Shown here: positions 1 through 8,813 of the stretch, piece after piece
Position numbering within the stretch: position 1 is the stretch's first letter
Layout of the letters: every line of letters starts with the position of its first letter
From: CAYONQ01 sp964405375
GTDB lineage: Bacteria; Planctomycetota; Phycisphaerae; Sedimentisphaerales; Anaerobacaceae
Assembly (NCBI GenBank): GCA_964405375.1
Contig: CAYONQ010000011.1
Coordinates: 1 to 43,957, forward strand
DNA length: 43,957 bases
Reading direction: 5' to 3'
Notes under the pieces: generated by a model
Databases searched by the model: none
The model's input: only the letters and a program-made list of their open reading frames with translations
Told to the model about the DNA's origin: nothing
Program-made: the position numbers and the translations under genes

Positions 1-2042
1 TTTTAAATCCGGGTTTAATATCAATCATAGGCAATAAAGGAAGCGGGAAAAGTTCAATCGCTGATACATTAGGCCTACTGGGCAATACACAACAGAGTAA
101 TCATTTTTCATTTTTAAATCCCACCAAGTTTAGAGACAAGAGAGATAACAAGGCAAAACACTTTAAAGCCATACTGAAATGGGAAAGCGGCGACCCTTCG
201 GAAAAAAATCTTAACGATGATATCGAGATTAGTGCTGTTGAAACAATTAAATGTATCCCACAAAACTATCTTGAAAAAATATGCACAGAACAACTTGAAG
301 GAAGTCTCTTTAATGATGAATTAAAGAAAGTTATTTTCTCTCACGTTAGTGAGGCCGAGAAATTAAACTTTAATAAGTTAGATGATTTAATAGAATATAA
401 AACGAAGGAAAAGAGCAGTTCGATAAACATTGCTAAAAATGAAATCTCGACGCTCAACAAAGAGATTGCCGCCTTGGAAATGAAATTACACCCCGATTAC
501 AAAATACAAGTCAATAACAAATTGCAAATAAAGAAACAGGAAAGGGCTTCTCATGAATTAGCAAAACCAAAAGAAAAAACGAAACCGGGAAGAGACCCTG
601 CCAAACAGAAAGAAATTGATGCGATTACGGATGATATTTACAAAAAGGTTGATAATATTCAGACATTTGAAAAAGAAATTGAGAGGATAGAGAAGGAAAG
701 AAAAAGCGATTATAGTAAACACATAAACTCAAAGAAACTTTTGGAGAAGCTCGACAATTTTCAAAAACAATATGACCTATTCAAAAGCGAATGCAAAGTA
801 ATTGCAGAAGCATTGTCGCTTAATGTTGATGATATAATTAAGTTGGAAATTAAAAAGATAGATATTGAGAAATTAAACACTAAGTCTTGGGACAATTATA
901 CGGCTAAGTCTGACATTCTCAAAGAGGATAATAGGGATGGTCAATTTTTTAAGAAACAGCAATTACAAAAAGAGATTGATGCTCTGCGGGATAAGCTTGA
1001 CCAACCAAATAAAGAATACCAGGCATTCCTCAAAGAAAACGCTGAATGGGAAATAAAGCTTAAGACAATTGATGGTGACGAATCAACGCCTGATACAATC
1101 AAATATTACGAAAAACAAATCAAAGAAATCGATACAATTCCAGAACAATTACGGCGCCTAAAGGAGAAGCGGCTTTCAAATATAAAAGAAATATTCGACC
1201 AGCTATGCCAATTGAGAGATGAATATAGCACCCTGTACAAGCCAGTTAAGGATTTCGCCGATTCACAAAAATTTGCAAAAGAACGATTCTCCATGGATTT
1301 TAGGGTTTCTATAATATGCGAGGGATTTGCAGAGCAGTTCTTTAACCATATTACTCAAAATAAAAAGGGGTCTTTTTACGGGGCTGATTATGGCCAAAAG
1401 AGACTGAAAGATATATTAGATAGCTCGGATTTTGATGACAGTTTAAGCTTAGAAAAATTCCTTCAGCAAATAGAGGAAAATCTTAATACCGACCAAAGAG
1501 ATGAATTTAAAGATACCGTTCGTTACATTAGCGACCAATTGAGGCAGGGCATTTTGGTTCAAGATTTTTATAATTATATATATTCACTCGATTATTTAAA
1601 ACCCAAGTATATTCTACTTTGGGCTAGTAAAGACTTAAGTCAATTATCACCGGGGGAAAGAGGTACCGTTCTATTGATTTTTTATCTATTCATCTCACGA
1701 GAGGAGGGGCCACTGGTTATAGACCAGCCAGAAGAAAATCTCGACAACGAAACAGTCTATAGAGTTCTAGTCCCTTGCATAAAGGAGGCTAAAAAGAGAC
1801 GGCAGATTATTATTGTGACACATAATCCTAACCTTGCCGTAGTTTGTGATGCGGATCAAATTATACATTGCGAAATGAAAAAGGAGAAAAAGAACAAAAT
1901 AACATATACTAGTGGCGCTATTGAAAATCCCAAAATAAACAAAGCTCTTATCGATATTTTAGAAGGAACTCAGCCCGCATTTGATAACAGGGATCAAAAA
2001 TATTATGTAGAGAGGTTAATTTATGCCCGACTAAATAAGTAA
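1..2042 (+). CDS. Coiled-coil ABC/SMC-type ATPase, 5' truncated
   Basis: The reading frame is open from the window edge (first in-frame codon at base 3), so the N-terminus is missing. A Walker A motif, GNKGSGKS, lies at about 30-53. A long Lys/Glu-rich coiled coil follows (about 400-1260). The second ATPase half has an ABC-like signature LSPGERG (about 1644-1664), Walker B with catalytic acidic residues in VIDQPEENLDNE (about 1714-1750), and an H-switch in IVTHNPN (about 1813-1833). This head-coiled coil-head plan is that of SMC/RecN/TrlF-like ATPases. The DQPEENLDN stretch most resembles the ATPase half of TrlF-type proteins, whose N-terminal PHP nuclease domain would lie outside the window. 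The gene is clearly AT-richer than the core genes to its right, which suggests transfer. ATPase assignment is firm; the exact family and any defence role are inferred. Confidence 0.8.
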   Translation, partial: LNPGLISIIGNKGSGKSSIADTLGLLGNTQQSNHFSFLNPTKFRDKRDNKAKHFKAILKWESGDPSEKNLNDDIEISAVETIKCIPQNYLEKICTEQLEGSLFNDELKKVIFSHVSEAEKLNFNKLDDLIEYKTKEKSSSINIAKNEISTLNKEIAALEMKLHPDYKIQVNNKLQIKKQERASHELAKPKEKTKPGRDPAKQKEIDAITDDIYKKVDNIQTFEKEIERIEKERKSDYSKHINSKKLLEKLDNFQKQYDLFKSECKVIAEALSLNVDDIIKLEIKKIDIEKLNTKSWDNYTAKSDILKEDNRDGQFFKKQQLQKEIDALRDKLDQPNKEYQAFLKENAEWEIKLKTIDGDESTPDTIKYYEKQIKEIDTIPEQLRRLKEKRLSNIKEIFDQLCQLRDEYSTLYKPVKDFADSQKFAKERFSMDFRVSIICEGFAEQFFNHITQNKKGSFYGADYGQKRLKDILDSSDFDDSLSLEKFLQQIEENLNTDQRDEFKDTVRYISDQLRQGILVQDFYNYIYSLDYLKPKYILLWASKDLSQLSPGERGTVLLIFYLFISREEGPLVIDQPEENLDNETVYRVLVPCIKEAKKRRQIIIVTHNPNLAVVCDADQIIHCEMKKEKKNKITYTSGAIENPKINKALIDILEGTQPAFDNRDQKYYVERLIYARLNK

Positions 2043-2103
2043 GTAACCACCGACCCAAACCAAGTCCGGCGAGAAAGCTAAATTTTCCTCAAAATCAGTT
2101 GAC

Positions 2104-2141
2104 TTTCTGCCTTTCTCTGCGAAATCTGCGTCAATCTGCGG
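2104..2141. repeat. Short TCTGCG-type direct repeat
   Basis: TCTGCG occurs three times within about 20 bases (TCTGCGaaaTCTGCGtcaaTCTGCG) in the spacer after the ATPase gene. No coding potential is seen. Strings like this are common in intergenic DNA of environmental genomes. The rest of 2043-2375 holds no recognisable gene. Confidence 0.4.
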
Positions 2142-2388
2142 TAAGGTTCCCATTTTTTCCCAAAAAAACCATAATTTACCATCAACATTTCACTGTTCTG
2201 CTACGCCTATTTTACTTTAAGAGATGTGAAGTGCCCGGCGCTGCTGCACTGAGGTAAAGTGAGTTTGTTTTGTGGCTAAGTCGATTTACTTTATCGCTAA
2301 GCACGCTGCGCCGAGGCAAAAACAGCTTGATTCGTCGCTAACTAACCTTGATTTTCGGCCTAAAAACGGCGATTTGAGGGCAGCGGAT

Positions 2389-2557
2389 GACTCACTCCGT
2401 GGAGTGGATGACCTACTCCCTGGAGCGAGAGACCTACTCCCTGGAGCGGATGGCCCACTCCGTGGAGTGAAAGACTGTCTCCTTGGAGTGAATGATTTAC
2501 TCCGCCGAGCGGGAGAGTGACTCCGGGGAATGGGTAACTTACTCCACCGAGTGAGTG
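2389..2557. repeat. 21-bp tandem repeat, about 8 units, each with an ACTCC/GGAGT hairpin
   Basis: Eight successive 21-bp units start with ACTCC or a close variant (for example ACTCCgtGGAGTggatgacct, then ACTCCctGGAGCgagagacct). Each early unit has a small inverted repeat, ACTCC-N2-GGAGY. The units diverge towards the right end, where the second arm decays. Because 21 is a multiple of three, the array stays open in several frames. On the plus strand it reads as heptads of the type D-L-L-P-G-A-R in an 82-codon GTG-started frame that stops at 2520. On the minus strand it reads as S/T-P-R-S-rich heptads. I see no ribosome binding site for either and do not call a gene. The array ends about 50 bases before the Fn3-like gene at 2610. 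Confidence 0.8.
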
Positions 2558-2609
2558 ACTCGCGGAGAGTGGAAAAACATATTGTAACTTCTTTTGAAAG
2601 GGTTTGAAA

Positions 2610-3284
2610 ATGCCAGATTACATTCCGGGAAGTGATACTGAATTTTTGGCGTGGGCGGCTAACTTTGTTAGCTATATCCAGGCCCATGGCCCTGAACTGG
2701 GTATAGGGCCTCCAGATATTACACCGATAGTGACTGCCCAGACGGATTTTGATACGAAGATGGCAGACAATGTTACCGCCCAGCAGGCAGCTCAATCGGC
2801 GCGGCAGGCAAAGGATGCCAGTCGTGATACGCTCGAGTCGGCCATAAGGCAGTTGGTGCGGCAGCTTCAGGCATCGGCAGATGTCGATGACGCCGAGCGG
2901 GCAGCGCTTGGGATAACCGTACCCGATACCATTCGAACCACGGCAGCAGGCGGTATCGATACGAGGCCGATAGGTTCGGTCGATACCAGCCAGCGGCTGC
3001 GGCATGAGATTCGGTTTGTCGATGAGGCGACCCCGACAAGCAGGGCCAAACCTCAGGGGGTGATGGGCTGTGAGATATGGGTGAAGGTCGCCGCACAGTC
3101 AGAAGCGCCGCCGGCCGACCCCGATGAACTTAGCTTTGTGGCAATGGATACGGCAAGTCCGTATATTGTGGAATATGACGGCGCAGATGGCGGCAAGACC
3201 GCCCACTATATGCTCCGATGGGTCAAGACCGGCGGCGAAAAAGGCCCATGGTCGGAAACCATCAGCGCAACGATAACGGCGTAA
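2610..3284 (+). CDS. Conserved protein with C-terminal Fn3-like domain
   Basis: This 224-residue protein begins MPDYIPGSDTEF. The ATG at 2610 is chosen because GAAAGGG lies 7 bases upstream; an in-frame TTG two codons earlier is less likely. There is no signal peptide. The N-terminal half (residues about 1-100) is Ala/Gln-rich and helical, with runs such as QQAAQSARQAKDASR. The C-terminal half, from the conserved RPIGSVDTSQRLRH segment on, reads as a fibronectin type III-like beta-sandwich ending in MLRWVKTGGEKGPWSE. I recognise the family as one found in scattered bacteria, often beside repeat arrays like the one just upstream, but I know of no assigned function. Base composition is near the genome average, unlike the ATPase gene to the left. 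Confidence 0.75.
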   Translation: MPDYIPGSDTEFLAWAANFVSYIQAHGPELGIGPPDITPIVTAQTDFDTKMADNVTAQQAAQSARQAKDASRDTLESAIRQLVRQLQASADVDDAERAALGITVPDTIRTTAAGGIDTRPIGSVDTSQRLRHEIRFVDEATPTSRAKPQGVMGCEIWVKVAAQSEAPPADPDELSFVAMDTASPYIVEYDGADGGKTAHYMLRWVKTGGEKGPWSETISATITA

Positions 3285-3447
3285 ACGTTTCCGGCGGCGA
3301 AAGTCCACCAAGTAATACAGCTATGGTTGTGCTATAAATATTGCCAGGACTAAACGTTGACCAAGAGATTAAAGTATAGAGATATTTACCTGCCTATAAG
3401 GCAGCCAGGCAATACGGTTATGGTCGTTTTGTAATAGTGAATATAAA

Positions 3448-3485
3448 GGGCAGGTTTGGGCTGTGTGGTGCAGCCCAAACTGCCC
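3448..3485. terminator. Strong hairpin between convergent genes
   Basis: GGGCAGGTTTGGGCTG pairs with CAGCCCAAACTGCCC across a 7-base loop, leaving one bulged G. Read on the minus strand it follows the C39-like protease gene and precedes a weak T-rich stretch, so it is most likely that gene's terminator. It could also stop plus-strand reading from the Fn3-like gene. There is no clean U-run on either side. Confidence 0.6.
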
Positions 3486-3502
3486 GAGTTCGCTTTGGAT
3501 TG

Positions 3503-5305
3503 CTAAGCGCAGGCCCGCATATAATAAAACGTCCACTCACCCGTTACGGTACAAGCGAAGGGATTATAAGGGTCTAATATACAAGGGGTCTTTCTATATC
3601 TTTCCATCCTGGAAGAAGAGCAACTGCCACTTTCAGCAGCTTCACAGCCCCACCGCCCCCAGAATATCTTATAGTTGCCCAGACATTCTCCACCGATATA
3701 GGTGCAAAAGTCTACATTGTATTCCTGAAGGAGGTTGGTGCACGTATAACCTGCCGCACCGGTTATTGCTTGAAGCTCGCCATCGTCTATTTCAGTAAAT
3801 TCACCATAAATAGATTGATTGGAAATTAAAAGGGCCACACCTTCAGTCCAGTCCATACCGAAGAAGCTAATATCGGTGCGATAGTAAAATTTATTACCTG
3901 CCAAATCTATGCTCCAGACATACTCATCATCAACGGCTTCAAGCACAACAAAATGGCTCTTGCCGGGGATGTGCAGGATGGCCCCGCAGCCATCCAAATT
4001 CTTAAGTGTCTGGATGTCGGTCTTAACGGCACGGCAATAAAGACCCAGGTCTTGTGCAAATTGCTTCATTGCATAAAGACTTGTGGTTCCATCCGGCTCA
4101 CTTACCAGGTCGGCAAGCTGGGAACCGGTAACGTCTTTACCCAACTGGCCGACAGCATATTTCAACGCCACTGTCGCACAGTTTTGGGGCTGTACGCCCT
4201 CGTTTGCTGCGACCTCCAATCTTTCCGCCAAAAGCGAATCCGTGTCAACTGTATTTAAGTAGCAATACATTAAAGGTTTATCGGTAACGACAGAAAAGTA
4301 TTCTATCAGCGCATCGGGGTTATACTCAACGCTGAAGCTCTCGACTGCGGGGGTATCACCATTGATACTGGTAATATCCCATAAATCACGGGCCAATAAT
4401 CTATTTGACCCGGCTTCGTACTGCTCCAACAAAATGATAGCAGGGACCCAGTTACCGGATATTAGCTGGTAATTAGAGTATTGTTTAGAAACAATCGAGT
4501 TCCCAGTCCCGTTTATTGAACAGGATATTACGGCGTAATCTTTTTCCGGGTCCATTACAAAGACCATTTCTGAACCATCTGAATTGTTGAGTGTTAGATG
4601 TATCTGCGTTTGGCCGTCGATATCTTTCTCGATGGCAGAGGAGTCGATAGCAGCAAGATTGTCATACTCGTAATAGCCATATCCCCAAGGGATAATCCCT
4701 GCGGTTAATGGGCCGTTAACAATGTGCGGGATGTCACCTGTTGAGTCTACGACTGAATGATTGACAGATGGGCAGTAAGTGGTGTATTTCTCGCCGTCCC
4801 AAGCAAATATACGTCTGGCATTCCAGCTCAAATTGAATTGCTCGGTCATAAAATTTCCTGCCAGGTCCTTACTCGGCTCTACTAAATCTGTGCGTGAGTC
4901 CACGTTGATTTCCCAGTAGAATCTGTCGCCATCAAATCTCACAACCACAGCCGAGCTCATTGTACATTCGTTGGATAACTCGTAACGGATGTTGAACGGT
5001 ATGGCATCGAGCTTCATTTTTTGCAGATTCTCGGTTAGTTCCCGTTTGTCCGGATTGCCCTGGTATTCAGCAATCTCTTCGTTGATTTGATTGTTGATTT
5101 CATTCATGTCCGTTATTTTTGGTGCTCTGTACTCCTCGTGTGTTGCCTCAATCGTGCCTGCGGGTATCCAGGTCTTTTTCGGCTGACTTGTTAGTTTTTG
5201 GAAGATTTGCAAAATCTCCGCCCTGTCCAACTCCCTGTCTGCAAAAGCAGCACAGCTAACAGCCAACAAAAAAGCAACTGCTAATAAAATCTGTTTCGTT
5301 TTCAT
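3503..5305 (-). CDS. Secreted C39-like cysteine protease with Cys-rich tail
   Basis: The 600-residue protein starts with a signal peptide (MKTKQILLAVAFLLAVSCAAFA). Residues about 40-365 form a beta-rich domain of unknown family. Residues about 370-505 resemble the papain-like C39 peptidase fold. QPQNCATVALKY carries the likely nucleophile Cys376, SHFVVLEAVDD carries His451, and IDLAG carries the third residue, Asp467. C39 domains normally cut bacteriocin leaders after double glycine and sit on the inside of ABC transporters; this one is exported and has no transporter attached. The last 85 residues (516-600) hold eight cysteines, enough for four disulfides, including a GGEC segment. No partner gene is adjacent; the next gene upstream, on the same strand, is a dockerin-type protein nearly 200 bases away. 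Fold call moderate, activity inferred. Confidence 0.7.
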   Translation of the reverse strand: MKTKQILLAVAFLLAVSCAAFADRELDRAEILQIFQKLTSQPKKTWIPAGTIEATHEEYRAPKITDMNEINNQINEEIAEYQGNPDKRELTENLQKMKLDAIPFNIRYELSNECTMSSAVVVRFDGDRFYWEINVDSRTDLVEPSKDLAGNFMTEQFNLSWNARRIFAWDGEKYTTYCPSVNHSVVDSTGDIPHIVNGPLTAGIIPWGYGYYEYDNLAAIDSSAIEKDIDGQTQIHLTLNNSDGSEMVFVMDPEKDYAVISCSINGTGNSIVSKQYSNYQLISGNWVPAIILLEQYEAGSNRLLARDLWDITSINGDTPAVESFSVEYNPDALIEYFSVVTDKPLMYCYLNTVDTDSLLAERLEVAANEGVQPQNCATVALKYAVGQLGKDVTGSQLADLVSEPDGTTSLYAMKQFAQDLGLYCRAVKTDIQTLKNLDGCGAILHIPGKSHFVVLEAVDDEYVWSIDLAGNKFYYRTDISFFGMDWTEGVALLISNQSIYGEFTEIDDGELQAITGAAGYTCTNLLQEYNVDFCTYIGGECLGNYKIFWGRWGCEAAESGSCSSSRMERYRKTPCILDPYNPFACTVTGEWTFYYMRACA

Positions 5306-5498
5306 AACTGTCTCCTTTGCTTAAACTTAGGTTAGTAAAATAATTTAAGCACTTAAACTGCCATCAGGCAAAAAGGCCAAATGCCTATCTACGTAAATAG
5401 AGCGGTTCTGAACAGGGAAATATTGACTGCTATTTTATGAAAACGTAACTAAGGAGGGCAAATAACAATAGGGAAGCTGAAGATTTTAACGGCAGATG

Positions 5499-6191
5499 CT
5501 ACCCCGTCTCTTCAAGCCAATAGTCAACAAATAATCCCAAATCATTGCTGTCAACAGTGCCGCTGGTATCAAGGTCAGTTCCCTCACACCAGTTTGGGTC
5601 ATTACAGTCCGCTACTTGCCAGTATGAGGCGAGCACTCCAAAATCTGCAAAATCAACAACAGTATCATTGTTGAAGTCGCGTGTGCGGACATGAAAAAAC
5701 TCATGGCAATAGATTGGGTCATCCATACTTACGCTGTAATCGTAGAACCCTACATTGCAGTCGCCTATGGCCGTAGCATTATAATCAATAATAAACCAGT
5801 CACCTGCCACTGCATAGTCGTCCCCATAGAAGTCAAAGCCACTCATATAATCATCTTCCCAGTCATATACACGAGCTTCTTCACCTGCGGCAGGGAAACG
5901 AGAACCTTCCCAATCCAAGGTGGTTTCATTGTAATCTCTACCTGACAGAACACCGTAATTCCTGTATGGATCTACAATAAACAAACCGCCATCCCAGTAT
6001 CCGTCAGCATTTGAGTCAACAATAATCGTGAGCTTGGTTCCTACCATGATGTCTGGATATACATGAGGAAAGTTGGAATCAGTGGGAGGAAAGAGCGTGT
6101 TGCCGTCAGCCAGACATACTCTTGTCGAAACTTCTCCTATGGCTGTTGAAGCCACGCTAAAAAATAACACCAATAGCACCAGTTTTTTCAT
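5499..6191 (-). CDS. Secreted protein with dockerin-like C-terminus
   Basis: This 230-residue protein has a short signal peptide (MKKLVLLVLFFSVASTAIG) and a good ribosome site (AGGAG) before its ATG. Residues about 20-165 are Asp/Tyr-rich and beta-like, with no family I recognise. The C-terminal 60 residues form a pair of calcium-binding dockerin-like repeats: DFNNDTVVDFADFGVLASYW, then DLDTSGTVDSNDLGLFVDYW. Such tails are typical of secreted planctomycete proteins and are thought to mediate protein-protein attachment or sorting. The gap before the second repeat (ADCNDPNWCEGT) is also typical of this group. Function of the main domain is unknown. Confidence 0.8.
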   Translation of the reverse strand: MKKLVLLVLFFSVASTAIGEVSTRVCLADGNTLFPPTDSNFPHVYPDIMVGTKLTIIVDSNADGYWDGGLFIVDPYRNYGVLSGRDYNETTLDWEGSRFPAAGEEARVYDWEDDYMSGFDFYGDDYAVAGDWFIIDYNATAIGDCNVGFYDYSVSMDDPIYCHEFFHVRTRDFNNDTVVDFADFGVLASYWQVADCNDPNWCEGTDLDTSGTVDSNDLGLFVDYWLEETG

Positions 6192-6397
6192 AATTTACTC
6201 CTGTTGTGAAGAAAAAAGTATATTGGCGGGGATATTAGACGAGATCGAAACGTGCAGGCAAGCCGTAAACTTAGTTACCATTTATAGTTTCCCTCCTCAA
6301 ATTAACCCTAAGCTGTTAGCAGACATGGGTGGAAAAGTCAAGCAAAAAGTCACTTTGGAGATTATTCTGCAGGTGTTTTAAGGCACAGTTTTAGAGG

Positions 6398-6427
6398 TGT
6401 CCTGGGGTAAACTAGGACAGGTATAAT
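6398..6427 (+). promoter_or_regulatory. Possible operator and -10 element upstream of WYL regulator
   Basis: An inverted repeat, TGTCCT-N10-AGGACA (6398-6419), is followed at once by a consensus -10 hexamer TATAAT (6422-6427). No good -35 is visible, so an activator or repressor site fits. It lies about 185 bases before the WYL gene and could be an autoregulatory site. The remainder of 6192-6612 shows no gene. Confidence 0.4.
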
Positions 6428-6612
6428 ACGCACCGTCATCTCTTAAGACGTTACAAAATAACCACTTGCAACATTTTCGCAGATTCTTACAAATTTTTGT
6501 CATTTTCCTAAAAAAATAATCAACACCGCAGTCCTCGCATACGCCTCCTGTAAGAAAGTGTTCTTTTTAGAAGTTATTCTACAGCTTTCAGCACGCAATG
6601 GAGGCGGGCCTT

Positions 6613-7722
6613 ATGAAACAAAGCAGGCTTACCAGAGTACTTAGAACGCTGACCACGTTACAATCAGGGCAGCACTGCAGAACTAACGATTTAGCTGAGA
6701 TGTTCGGATCGAGTCGTAGAACGGTTTACCGAGACTTGAAAGAACTGCGAGATATAGGTTTGCCTTGTCATTACGACAAGAAAAACCATTGTTATAAGAT
6801 AGACTCTGATTTCTTCCTGCCTACCCCGGACTTAAGCACCCAAGAAGCATTGGGCTTACTGTTACTTGTTTACAAAGCAAGAAGCCATATCAATATCCCA
6901 TTCAAGGATTCAGCACTGAGAGCAGCGATTAAGATAGAAAGCAATCTTCCGGCTCGAGTAAAAAGATATTGTAATAGTGTTCTGCAAAATATCAGTATAA
7001 AAAACCATCCCCAGACAAGAACAGATTTACTCGATAAAATATTTGGAAAACTAAATGAGGCTATCTTTAAAAAACGAGTTGTGAACATTCGCTATTATTT
7101 GCCCCGCGAACAGAAAGGCATGGTAACTAATTTGAGCCCTTACCATCTGATGTATAATGACCATACGTGGTACGTGCTCGGCAAATCGAGTCTTCACAGA
7201 GGAGTCCGCACTTTTAAGCTTAACCTGATTAGAGAACTAAGTACGCTGGACAAATGTTTCATTGAGGACAAAAAATTTGACGTCCACGAATATATTGGCC
7301 GGGCCTGGTCAATGATACCGGAAGGCCAGCTCTATAATGTCAGGCTCAGATTTCTGCCAGAAGTTGCCCATAGCGTAGCCGAGGTTCAATGGCATAGTAC
7401 ACAAACGGTTGCTTTTAAGGATGATGGTTCTGTAATCATTGAATTCCGCGTTGACGGGCTCAATGAAATAACCTGGTGGGTTCTAAGCTATGGCGACCAG
7501 GTGGAAGTCCTCTTCCCTGGTATCCTGCGAGAAAGAATAGTCGGAATAGCTGAAAAAATGGTTAAAAATAACCAAAGCAATGATGCTACCATTCGAGAAC
7601 AGGACCATCAATCAGAAATCTGCAAAGAGGGAGAATTGGATTTAATCGGATACAGAGACTCGGTTAGGTTTTATCCGTTAAAGACATGTAAACCTTCACA
7701 AAAGCTTTTTACCAGTTTGTAG
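6613..7722 (+). CDS. WYL-domain transcriptional regulator
   Basis: This 369-residue protein has an N-terminal winged HTH of the HTH_11/DeoR type (residues about 5-60, with RTNDLAEMFGSSRRTVYRDL). The central part contains the WYL domain (about 145-235, with HTWYVLGKS and RTFKLNLI), and a WCX-like C-terminal segment ends near residue 320. WYL regulators sense small ligands or nucleic acids and often control defence or DNA-repair genes. I chose the ATG at 6613 because GGAGG lies 8 bases upstream; an in-frame ATG at 6598 overlaps that ribosome site. No target operon is adjacent: the next gene on the right is convergent. The ~50-residue tail after the WCX part is not conserved in the families I know. 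Confidence 0.85.
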   Translation: MKQSRLTRVLRTLTTLQSGQHCRTNDLAEMFGSSRRTVYRDLKELRDIGLPCHYDKKNHCYKIDSDFFLPTPDLSTQEALGLLLLVYKARSHINIPFKDSALRAAIKIESNLPARVKRYCNSVLQNISIKNHPQTRTDLLDKIFGKLNEAIFKKRVVNIRYYLPREQKGMVTNLSPYHLMYNDHTWYVLGKSSLHRGVRTFKLNLIRELSTLDKCFIEDKKFDVHEYIGRAWSMIPEGQLYNVRLRFLPEVAHSVAEVQWHSTQTVAFKDDGSVIIEFRVDGLNEITWWVLSYGDQVEVLFPGILRERIVGIAEKMVKNNQSNDATIREQDHQSEICKEGELDLIGYRDSVRFYPLKTCKPSQKLFTSL

Positions 7723-7847
7723 ACTGCTGATATCTTTATCATCCTACACTGCGGTAAAAACCTAAAAGCGGTGATTTTGCCTGCTGGCCCCGCAGGGGAG
7801 GTTTGCAAGATTCTCCTCGACATAAAAGATACTTGACACTACCACGG

Positions 7848-8747
7848 CTATCTTGTTCTTTCGAGCAGGGCAGCGGCGAGCTGGCGGAGTGTGTCGGCTC
7901 TTTGGCCGAAGCCGGCTAATGCGGCTGTCGCTTCATCGGCGAGCTTTTTAGTCAGTTGCCTCGACTTCTCGATACCTATTACCGCTGGGTAGGTGATTTT
8001 TCCAGCTTTGGCGTCTTTGCCGGCAGTCTTTCCTAACTGCCAGCTGCTGCCACAGACATCAAGAATGTCGTCGGCTATCTGAAACGATAGGCCAATCTTT
8101 AGGCCGTACTCGTAAAGCCGGTCGAATTGACTTTTCTCTGCGTTACCGCAGATGGCTCCCATTGCAGCGGCACATCGGAACATCTTGGCTGTCTTATTGG
8201 TATGAATATATCGCAGAAGTTCTTCACTGCCTTGGCTGTTTTCGGCCTTTAGGTCAGCCATTTGTCCTGCAATCATTCCGGCCGGCCCTGCTGCCTGTGC
8301 CAATTCGGCAATCAATCTTACCGCCGCCGTCGGGCTGTCAATTTCTTTTGCCAGTAGCTCAAAGGCAAGTGTCAGAAGGGCGTCGCCGGCCAGTATTGCA
8401 GTCGGCTCGTCGAACCGCTTATGGCAGGCAGGCAGGCCGCGGCGAAGGTCGTCGTTGTCCATCGCCGGCAAGTCGTCGTGGATTAGCGAATAGGTATGCA
8501 CCATTTCAATCGCTGCTGCCGCAATCTCGGCGTTGTGGTTCACTTGGCCGCTGATAAGCTCACAGCACCATAACACCAACGCCGAGCGCAGCCGCTTGCC
8601 CGGTGCCTCAAGGGTGTACTTAAGCGGCTCTTTTAAATCGCGGTCAATCTCGGTCTGGTCGGCGAGAAGCCGGGACAGGGTATCATTGACGAGCTGCGTT
8701 TTCTCGTGCAATTGAGTATTGAAGTTGTTGACTGTTTTACTATCCAC
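7848..8747 (-). CDS. ispA: Polyprenyl diphosphate synthase (farnesyl/geranylgeranyl type)
   Basis: This 299-residue trans-prenyltransferase condenses isopentenyl diphosphate with allylic diphosphates to make C15-C20 prenyl diphosphates for quinones, carotenoids and undecaprenyl carriers. The first Asp-rich motif, HDDLPAMDNDDLRRG, is at residues 90-104 and the second, DDILD, is at 226-230. KRLR (51-54) binds the diphosphate. The four residues between the Asp pairs of the first motif are those of bacterial IspA. The start is a GTG at 8745-8747; no strong ribosome site is seen, so a start further in is possible. It is divergent from miaA, so the 66-base gap must hold both promoters. Product chain length cannot be fixed by eye. 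Confidence 0.9.
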   Translation of the reverse strand: MDSKTVNNFNTQLHEKTQLVNDTLSRLLADQTEIDRDLKEPLKYTLEAPGKRLRSALVLWCCELISGQVNHNAEIAAAAIEMVHTYSLIHDDLPAMDNDDLRRGLPACHKRFDEPTAILAGDALLTLAFELLAKEIDSPTAAVRLIAELAQAAGPAGMIAGQMADLKAENSQGSEELLRYIHTNKTAKMFRCAAAMGAICGNAEKSQFDRLYEYGLKIGLSFQIADDILDVCGSSWQLGKTAGKDAKAGKITYPAVIGIEKSRQLTKKLADEATAALAGFGQRADTLRQLAAALLERTR

Positions 8748-8813
8748 TGAATACTGTTCACCAGAAACTTTTTTTCGTATTATACGTAACTTTGGGAGTT
8801 TTTACAGCAAATT

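Noticed and set aside
2272..2520. 82-codon plus-strand frame over the 21-bp array
   Set aside because: GTG start, no ribosome site, and the frame follows from the 21-bp period; listed as a repeat instead.
2286..3005. Long minus-strand frame of S/T-P-R-S heptads
   Set aside because: It runs across the opposite strand of the Fn3-like gene and has no ribosome site; its length is explained by the 21-bp period and GC content.
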